64,000 nt of DNA from Nocardioides alkalitolerans DSM 16699 (GTDB taxonomy: Bacteria > Actinomycetota > Actinomycetes > Propionibacteriales > Nocardioidaceae). This document shows, in pieces, positions 58,396 through 64,000 of this stretch. The DNA is taken from NCBI RefSeq assembly GCF_000426525.1, contig NZ_AUFN01000013.1:186001-250000 (forward strand). Reading direction: 5' to 3'. The notes under the pieces are model-generated. The model saw nothing but the letters and a program-made list of their open reading frames with translations. It had not been told where the DNA came from and did not search any database. Within the stretch, counting starts at the first letter, position 1, and every line of letters starts with the position of its first letter. Made by a program: the position numbers and the translations under genes.

Positions 58396-58960
58396 CCGGC
58401 GTGACCAGCGCCGCCAGGTAGCGGTCGGTGGTGCGCTTCTGCACGTACGACGCGACCGGCGCCCCGAGGCGCGCCCACCAGGGTCCGCCGCGGGAGAAGG
58501 CGGTGACGGTGAGGCGCACGGCGCCCGCGTCGTCGATCGAGACCACGAACGACTCCTCGCCACGCTCCGGGTGGCCGGGCAGCGTGCCGTAGGAGAACCC
58601 CGCGCGGGTCGGCTCGGCGAGCACGTCGACGACCCGTACCGGCGCCCGGACGACGAACGGCCACGGGCCGATGGTCAGGAGCGCGACCGCCCCCGGCTCG
58701 TCGGCCCGGGCGTCCGCGCGGACGTCGAGCCCCGCGCGGCGCTGCACCTGCCAGGTGAAGAGGTCCTCGACGGCCCGCCCGTACGTCGCCGCGCCGTACC
58801 CGAGCGGGCGGCTGCGGTCGAGCTGGTGGTGCCGCTCCGGGAGCGGTGCGCCGTCGCGCAGGTGGGCCAGGGTGAGGCCCACCTGCGCGTAGGTCCACGG
58901 CGCCGCGCGGAGGGCGGCGGCGCGGGCGGCGGGAAGTGGAGCGGGGAGCGACGGGGGCAC
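58373..58960 (-). CDS. DUF1990 family protein
   Basis: The 195-aa protein resembles the actinobacterial DUF1990 family ([55 protein letters not shown]). It has a compact beta-rich fold and no signal peptide. No function is known. The last 23 bp overlap the fumA end on the opposite strand. Confidence 0.85.
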
Positions 58961-58972
58961 TCCCCGATCGTG

Positions 58973-59440
58973 TCAGACGCCCGTGGAGGCGGGCGTCCGC
59001 GCGGCGGTGCGCGAGCGCGACCCGAGGGCCGCGTCGGCGGAGAGGCGGCCGGGGCCGACGGCCGTGAGCGCGAGGGCCAGGAGCCCGATGACGCCCACCA
59101 GCTCCCAGCCGCCCTCGGCGGCGAAGAGACCGGCCCCGCGGTGCGTGAACCAGTAGGCGCCGAGCATCACGAGGGCGACGAGCACGCCGACCACCGGGGT
59201 GAGCAGACCGACCACGAGGAGCGCGCCGCCGACGAGCTCGATACCGGCGGTGAGGGGGGCCGCGACGTCGGCGAACGGCACGCCCATGCCGTCGAAGCCG
59301 GCGCGCGTGGCCTCGAGACCGTTGGTGTGGACCTTCTGCCAGCCGTGGGCGACGAGCACGACGCCGAGACCGACACGGACGACGAGCAGCACGACGTCGG
59401 TGACGGCGGCGGGGAGCGGGGAGACGAGACGGTGGAGCAC
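58973..59440 (-). CDS. DoxX family membrane protein
   Basis: The 155-aa protein has four helices and the DoxX-like VVLVAHGWQKVHTNGLEA with GGALLVVGLLTPVVG. Family members are linked to quinone or thiol redox; the role is unclear. GTG 59440 follows GGAGG. A palindrome lies 17 bp upstream. Confidence 0.88.
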   Translation of the reverse strand: MLHRLVSPLPAAVTDVVLLVVRVGLGVVLVAHGWQKVHTNGLEATRAGFDGMGVPFADVAAPLTAGIELVGGALLVVGLLTPVVGVLVALVMLGAYWFTHRGAGLFAAEGGWELVGVIGLLALALTAVGPGRLSADAALGSRSRTAARTPASTGV

Positions 59441-59456
59441 GGGAACCTCCGAGATA

Positions 59457-59472
59457 GGTTGACGTTTCAACC
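59457..59472. promoter_or_regulatory. MarR-like operator before doxX
   Basis: GGTTGACGTTTCAACC is an inverted repeat (GGTTGA-N4-TCAACC). This type of site is bound by MarR-family repressors in actinobacteria. No such regulator is near, so the site is an orphan. Confidence 0.5.
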
Positions 59473-59632
59473 GCCGAGCGTAGCGGGGCTCGGGCTGGAG
59501 CCAAGGTGAGCCGCCCCACGTGTGACGCGGTGTCCGAGCTGCTGCACACGGGTCAGGACACGCACCCGGACGCAACAGCACCGCAGGAGTCGTCGCGAGG
59601 GACACGACGGGCGATGCCCTAGCCTCCTGCGG

Positions 59633-60313
59633 GTGGACATCCCCGTCGAGGTCGCCCGCGCCGTCTCCCCCCGCGGCGAGGTGGTGCTCCAGTCCCGGCC
59701 GGCCGCCGACCCGACACGGGCGCCGAGCCTCGAGCTCCGCGTCAACGGCGTCTTCGTGATGGACACCGTCGAGACCACCAGCGAGCGGCTCCTGGCGCAG
59801 GCCGCGCTCGAGGTGGTCGACACCCCCGGACGCGTGCTGGTCGGCGGATTGGGTCTCGGCTTCACCGCCCGGGAGGTCCTGGCCGACCCCCGGGTCGAGC
59901 GGCTCGACGTCGTCGAGATCGAGCCCGCCCTCGTCGCCTGGATGGGCGACGGCACCGTCCCGCACGGTCCGGCGCTCCTCGCCGATCCGCGCCTGGCCGT
60001 GGTCGAGGCCGACGTGGCCGTGGCGCTCGCCGAGGCGCCCGACGCGTCGTACGACCTCGTGCTCCTCGACGTCGACAACGGCCCCGACAACCTCGTGCTC
60101 GACATCAACGCGCCGCTCTACGCGGCGCCGGCCCTGAGCGACGTACGACGGACGCTCGCCCCCGGCGGCGTCGTGGTCGTCTGGTCGGCCACCCGCTCCC
60201 CCGCGCTGGAGGACGCCCTGCGCTCGGTCTTCGGCGACGCCGAGGCCCGCGCGGTGGCGGCGCCCGGGCACGGGCGCGTCGGCGACTACTGGCTGCACCT
60301 GGCCCACCGATGA
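59633..60313 (+). CDS. Spermidine-synthase-like methyltransferase-fold protein
   Basis: The 226-aa protein has the SAM-binding fold with VLVGGLGLGFTAREVLAD (motif I), DVVEIEPALVAWM (acidic loop) and YDLVLLDVDNGPDN. It resembles the SpeE family without its N-terminal domain. The reaction is unknown. GTG 59633 lies 7 nt after TAGCCT, so it is leaderless. Confidence 0.85.
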   Translation: MDIPVEVARAVSPRGEVVLQSRPAADPTRAPSLELRVNGVFVMDTVETTSERLLAQAALEVVDTPGRVLVGGLGLGFTAREVLADPRVERLDVVEIEPALVAWMGDGTVPHGPALLADPRLAVVEADVAVALAEAPDASYDLVLLDVDNGPDNLVLDINAPLYAAPALSDVRRTLAPGGVVVVWSATRSPALEDALRSVFGDAEARAVAAPGHGRVGDYWLHLAHR

Positions 60314-60350
60314 GCCCACCGATGAGCCCACCGGTGAGTCCGCCGGTGAG
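60303..60350. repeat. Four 12-bp repeats at the start of the small membrane gene
   Basis: CCCACCGATGAG occurs twice, then CCCACCGGTGAG and TCCGCCGGTGAG. The first copy spans the stop codon of the methyltransferase gene and the start of the next. It encodes a Met/Val-Ser-Pro-Pro tract and may vary in length. Confidence 0.8.
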
Positions 60351-60840
60351 CGAGCCACCGGCGACGACCCCACCGATCCGGCTGCGCCACCTGCTCACGG
60401 ACTTCGTGCTGTTCGCCGCCGGCACCCTCGTGCTCGTCGTGCTGATCGGGCTCCTCGGCCTGGCCGTCAACGCCGACAACCGCGCCCACACCCTCGGAGG
60501 CTCCGAGCGCGTCACGGCGACGGTCGTCGAGCGCACGGACGCCCCGACGCGCCGCTGCGGGCGACGCCAACCGGCCCCGCGGTGGGAGTACCTCGTGACC
60601 TGGCAGGAGGACGGCGAGCCCCGTGACGGCCTGCTGCGCGCCTGCGAGGTCTACCTCCCCGAGCGTGTCATCGACGTCTGGGTCGCCGAGGGCGCCTCGA
60701 CGGTCGACGGGCTCCCGCTCGTCCGGGGCAGCGCACCCGGCCAGCCGCTGCCGTGGGCCCTCGGCCTCGTCGTAGCCGTCGGTCTCCTGGGCGCCGGCGC
60801 CCGCGCCCTGCCCGACCACCGGAGGCTCCGGGGCGCCTGA
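60310..60840 (+). CDS. Small membrane protein, two helices
   Basis: The 176-aa protein begins with an MSPP/VSPP repeat tract, has a first helix ([20 protein letters not shown]) and a last helix ([16 protein letters not shown]) with a soluble loop between that contains two cysteines. Its ATG overlaps the methyltransferase stop. Function unknown. The repeats make its true start uncertain. Confidence 0.7.
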   Translation: MSPPMSPPVSPPVSEPPATTPPIRLRHLLTDFVLFAAGTLVLVVLIGLLGLAVNADNRAHTLGGSERVTATVVERTDAPTRRCGRRQPAPRWEYLVTWQEDGEPRDGLLRACEVYLPERVIDVWVAEGASTVDGLPLVRGSAPGQPLPWALGLVVAVGLLGAGARALPDHRRLRGA

Positions 60841-60844
60841 CCGA

Positions 60845-60862
60845 GGTGAGGGTAGCCTCACC
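60845..60862 (+). promoter_or_regulatory. fumC promoter with iron-box-like inverted repeat over the -10
   Basis: GGTGAGG (60845-60851) and CCTCACC (60856-60862) are perfect 7-bp arms. TAGCCT (60853-60858), the -10 box, lies between and within them, 7 nt before the ATG. The overlapping 19 bp (TGAGGGTAGCCTCACC onwards) match the iron-box consensus at 13 positions. Repressor binding would block transcription. Confidence 0.5.
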
Positions 60863-60865
60863 AGC

Positions 60866-62257
60866 ATGGTCAACGAGGACGACTTCCGCATCGAGCACGA
60901 CTCCATGGGCGAGGTCCAGGTGCCTCGCGAGGCACTCTGGCGGGCGCAGACGCAGCGCGCGATCGAGAACTTCCCGATCTCCGGCGGCACGCTCGAGCGC
61001 CGTCACATCCAGGCGCTGGCGCTCGTGAAGTCGGCCGCCGCCACCGTGAACGCCGACCTCGAGGTGCTGAGCGCCGAGCGCGCCGACGCGATCCGCGCCG
61101 CGTGCGCCACGATCGCCGCCGGCGAGGTCGACGAGCACTTCCCGCTCGACGTCTTCCAGACGGGGTCGGGCACCAGCTCGAACATGAACACCAACGAGGT
61201 CGTCGCCTCGCTGGCCGCCGCGGCCGGCACCGAGGTGCACCCCAACGACCACGTCAACGCCAGCCAGTCGAGCAACGACGTCTTCCCCACGTCGATCCAC
61301 GTCGCCGCCACCCTCGCAGTCGTCGACGACCTGCTCCCCGCGCTCGACGTGCTCGCCACCTCGCTCGAGGGCAAGGCCGAGGAGTTCGCCGGCCTCGTGA
61401 AGTCGGGCCGCACGCACCTCATGGACGCCACCCCCGTGATGCTCGGCCAGGAGTTCGGCGGCTACGCCGCGACGATCCGGTACGGCGCGGAGCGCCTCGA
61501 GGCCGTGCTGCCCCGCGTCCGGGAGCTGCCGCTCGGCGGCACCGCCGTCGGCACCGGTATCAACACCCCGCCCGGGTTCGCGGCCGCGGCGATCGAGGTG
61601 CTGGCCGAGACCACCGGCCAGCCGTTCACCGAGGCCCGCAACCACTTCGAGGCACAGGGCTCGCGCGACTCCCTCGTCGAGCTGTCGGGCGTGCTCCGCA
61701 CGATCGCCGTCGGCCTCACGAAGATCTGCAACGACCTGCGCTGGATGAGCTCGGGCCCCACGACCGGCCTCGCCGAGATCCACCTCCCCGACCTGCAGCC
61801 GGGCAGCTCGATCATGCCGGGCAAGGTGAACCCCGTGCTCCCCGAGGCCACCCTCATGGTGAGCGCCCAGGTGATCGGCAACGACGCCGCGATGACGGTG
61901 GCCGGGCTCTCCGGCAACTTCGAGCTCAACGTGATGCTGCCGGTGATGGCGCGCAACGTGCTGGAGTCGATCCGTCTGCTCTCGACCTCCACGGTCCTGC
62001 TCGCGCAGCGCTGCGTCGACGGCATCACCGCCGACGCCGACCGCATGCGCCGCTACGCCGAGTCGTCGCCGTCGGTGGTCACCCCGCTCAACAAGTACGT
62101 CGGCTACGAGGCCGCCGCGAAGATCGCGAAGAAGGCGCTCGCCGAGGGCGCGACCATCCGCGAGACGGTGGTGGCGCTGGGGTACGTCGAGCGCGGCGAG
62201 GTCACCGAGGAGCAGCTCGACGCCGCCCTCGACGTGGAGTCGATGACCCACCCGTGA
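60866..62257 (+). CDS. fumC: Fumarate hydratase, class II
   Basis: This iron-independent fumarase (463 aa) hydrates fumarate to malate. It has [20 protein letters not shown] at the start, [17 protein letters not shown], and the active-site [15 protein letters not shown]. The ATG at 60866 is leaderless after TAGCCT. Unlike FumA it works without Fe-S, so it may serve in iron limitation or oxidative stress. Confidence 0.97.
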   Translation: MVNEDDFRIEHDSMGEVQVPREALWRAQTQRAIENFPISGGTLERRHIQALALVKSAAATVNADLEVLSAERADAIRAACATIAAGEVDEHFPLDVFQTGSGTSSNMNTNEVVASLAAAAGTEVHPNDHVNASQSSNDVFPTSIHVAATLAVVDDLLPALDVLATSLEGKAEEFAGLVKSGRTHLMDATPVMLGQEFGGYAATIRYGAERLEAVLPRVRELPLGGTAVGTGINTPPGFAAAAIEVLAETTGQPFTEARNHFEAQGSRDSLVELSGVLRTIAVGLTKICNDLRWMSSGPTTGLAEIHLPDLQPGSSIMPGKVNPVLPEATLMVSAQVIGNDAAMTVAGLSGNFELNVMLPVMARNVLESIRLLSTSTVLLAQRCVDGITADADRMRRYAESSPSVVTPLNKYVGYEAAAKIAKKALAEGATIRETVVALGYVERGEVTEEQLDAALDVESMTHP

Positions 62258-62315
62258 GCAGTTCGTCAGGATCTGGGGTGCCGCGGTCCGGCACGGGACC
62301 GATAGCGTCTCCCGG

Positions 62316-63761
62316 GTGACTGAGCTGCTTCTCGGCCTGACCCGCGGTGGACCGACCCGCGTCACCGTCGCCGGCACCACCTGGACGTACGACGACCTGC
62401 TGGGCGCCGCGAGCGCCGCGGCGGCCGACCTCGCGCCGTACCGGCGGGTGGCCGTGCACGCGACCCCCGAGCCCTCGACGGTGCTCGCGGTTGTCGCCGC
62501 GCTGCTGGCCGGTGTGGTCGTCGTGCCCGTGCCGCCCGACTCGGGGGCGCGGGAGCGCGCCCACGTGCTCGGCGACTCCGCCGTCGAGGCATGGGTGGGC
62601 ACGGCGCCGCCCGACCAGTCCGGCGGTCTGCCCGTCGTGCCCCTCGACCTCGGGGCCCGGGCTCCGTACACGCCCCCGACGGACCCGCTGCCCGACGACG
62701 CGACGGCCTTCCTGCTCTACACCTCGGGCACCACGGGCCTGCCGAAGGGGGTCCTGCTCTCGCGGGCTGCCGTCGCCGCGGGGCTCGACGGCCTCGCCGA
62801 CGCCTGGGGGTGGACGGACGCCGACGTCCTGGCCCACGGCCTCCCGCTCTTCCACGTGCACGGCCTGCTGCTCGGCGTGCTCGGTCCGCTGCGGCTCGGC
62901 GGCGGCGTCGTGCACGTCGGCCGCCCGACCCCCGAGGCGTACGCCGCGGCCGCCCGCGACGGCGCCACCATGTTCTTCGGCGTGCCGACCATCTGGTCGC
63001 GCATCGCGGAGGCCCCCGAGCACGCGAAGGACCTCGCGAGCGCCCGGCTGCTGGTCTCCGGCAGCGCCGCGCTCCCCGTGCCCGTCTTCGAGCGCCTCCG
63101 GGCGCTGACGGGGCACGACGCCGTCGAGCGCTACGGCATGTCGGAGACCCTCATCACCGTCGCCACCCGCGCCGACGCCGCCCCCCGGGCCGGCTGGGTG
63201 GGCGTGCCCGTCGCCGGCGTCGAGACGCGCCTGCAGGACGAGCACGGCGCCGCCGTGCCGCACGACGGCGAGTCGGTCGGCAACCTCCAGGTGCGGGGGG
63301 CCACGCTCTTCGGCGGCTACCTCAACCGCCCCGACGCCGACGCCGAGGTGTGGACCGACGACGGCTGGTTCCGCACCGGCGACGTCGCCGTGGTCGACCC
63401 CGCGGGCTGGCACCGCATCGTGGGCCGCGAGTCGATCGACCTCATCAAGTCGGGCGGCTACCGCGTCGGCGCCGGCGAGATCGAGACCGTGCTGCTCGGG
63501 CACCCGGCCGTGGCCGAGACGGCGGTCGTGGGCGAGCCCGACGCCGACCTGGGCCAGCGCATCGTGGCGCACGTGGTGCTCCGCCCCGAGGCCGTGCCCG
63601 GGCCCGACGACCTCGGCGGGGCCGCCCTGGCGACCGCGCTGACGGCGTACGTCGGGGAGCAGCTCAACGCCCACAAGCGGCCCCGCGAGGTCCGCTTCAC
63701 CACCGCGCTGCCCCGCAACGCCATGGGCAAGGTCCAGAAGAAGCAGCTGGTCCAGGGATGA
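62316..63761 (+). CDS. Acyl-CoA synthetase, AMP-binding (malonyl-CoA synthetase-like)
   Basis: The 481-aa ANL-family enzyme has the phosphate loop LLYTSGTTGLPKGVLLSRAA, a middle YGMSETLITVA, FRTGDVAVVDPAGWHRIVGR and the C-terminal catalytic lysine region NAMGKVQKKQL. It activates a carboxylate as acyl-AMP and then acyl-CoA; a short or dicarboxylic acid is plausible. GTG 62316 lies 7 nt after TAGCGT. It overlaps the next gene by 4 nt. Confidence 0.93.
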   Translation: MTELLLGLTRGGPTRVTVAGTTWTYDDLLGAASAAAADLAPYRRVAVHATPEPSTVLAVVAALLAGVVVVPVPPDSGARERAHVLGDSAVEAWVGTAPPDQSGGLPVVPLDLGARAPYTPPTDPLPDDATAFLLYTSGTTGLPKGVLLSRAAVAAGLDGLADAWGWTDADVLAHGLPLFHVHGLLLGVLGPLRLGGGVVHVGRPTPEAYAAAARDGATMFFGVPTIWSRIAEAPEHAKDLASARLLVSGSAALPVPVFERLRALTGHDAVERYGMSETLITVATRADAAPRAGWVGVPVAGVETRLQDEHGAAVPHDGESVGNLQVRGATLFGGYLNRPDADAEVWTDDGWFRTGDVAVVDPAGWHRIVGRESIDLIKSGGYRVGAGEIETVLLGHPAVAETAVVGEPDADLGQRIVAHVVLRPEAVPGPDDLGGAALATALTAYVGEQLNAHKRPREVRFTTALPRNAMGKVQKKQLVQG

Positions 63762-64000
63762 CGACGCAGGCGCCGACCCTCGCCGTCACCGGCTCCACGG
63801 GCGCCCTCGGCGGCCTCGTCGCCCGCGGGCTCGCCGCGCAGGGCGTGGAGCAGCGCCTGCTCGTGCGGTCGGCAGGCCGGGCCCCGGACCTCGCCGGCGC
63901 CCACGTCGTCGAGTTCCCCGGGTACGGCGACCGCGCCGCCGCCGTGGCCGCCCTCGCCGGCGTGCGCACGCTGCTCATGGTGTCGGGGGCCGAGTCGGCC
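63758..64000 (+). CDS. NAD(P)-binding NmrA/SDR-type protein, 3' end outside window
   Basis: The visible 81 residues begin LAVTGSTGALGGLVARGLAA, an atypical-SDR Rossmann motif (GxxGxxG). The reading continues past the window end. ATG 63758 overlaps the upstream stop as ATGA. Family members are NAD(P)H-binding reductases or redox sensors. Confidence 0.82.
   Translation, partial: MTTQAPTLAVTGSTGALGGLVARGLAAQGVEQRLLVRSAGRAPDLAGAHVVEFPGYGDRAAAVAALAGVRTLLMVSGAESA

Overview
The window is GC-rich, protein-dense DNA from a high-GC Gram-positive actinobacterium. Nocardioidaceae (Nocardioides-like) is my best guess, based on a monomeric NADP-isocitrate dehydrogenase, a type-B SdhCAB complex, an LpqY-SugABC-type importer, conserved actinobacterial unknowns (DUF3017, DUF6350, SCO4848-type, DUF4245) and many leaderless promoters with a TAnnnT box 6-8 nt before the start codon. 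It looks like ordinary chromosome. I see no phage, insertion sequence, CRISPR array, rRNA or tRNA. 

Layout. 1-5.3 kb: end of a glycosyltransferase, then sdhCAB and a cold-shock gene with a long structured leader. 5.3-10 kb, minus strand: SCO4848-type and YihY membrane proteins, a 2'-5' RNA ligase-like protein, trpS, an MFS exporter and a lipoprotein. 10-14.4 kb: icd, a lipoprotein and mdh. 14.4-19.3 kb, minus strand: a one-carbon/purine block (DUF3017, folD, purH, purN) with a ZTP riboswitch in front of purH, then DUF6350. 19.3-21.2 kb: a membrane-anchored sigma-factor-like protein. 21.3-27.9 kb: sucCD, an M23 peptidase and pcrA. 27.9-33 kb: a GAF-domain regulator divergent from a flavin monooxygenase, then a universal stress protein and an APC permease. 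33.1-36.9 kb: a PspC/LuxR two-component envelope-stress locus with a divergent PspC target. 36.9-39.4 kb: a GDPD-family phosphodiesterase, DUF4245 and a small GyrA-like protein. 39.5-42.6 kb: a molybdate regulator with modABC. 42.6-44.8 kb: glpX and an alpha/beta hydrolase. 45-49.3 kb: the lpqY-sugABC-like importer. 49.4-50.6 kb: DUF1707 and a small membrane protein. 50.6-56.6 kb, minus strand: a complete thiamin operon (thiE-O-S-G-second ThiE-like-thiD-thiC) behind a TPP riboswitch. 56.7-64 kb: class I fumarase, DUF1990, DoxX, a methyltransferase-like protein, class II fumarase, an acyl-CoA synthetase and a truncated NAD(P)-binding gene.

How the genes fit together. Much of the TCA cycle is here (sdhCAB, icd, mdh, sucCD and both fumarases). 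Three of these loci (sdh, fumA, fumC) carry inverted repeats resembling DtxR/IdeR iron boxes, which suggests iron-dependent control, possibly a switch between the Fe-S fumarase and the iron-free one. The two metabolite riboswitches (ZTP and TPP) are clear. The less explained items are two intergenic arrays of a related 11-bp repeat, the sigma-like/sensor fusion protein, a stand-alone GyrA-like fragment, a divergent second ThiE, and several unassigned palindromic operators.
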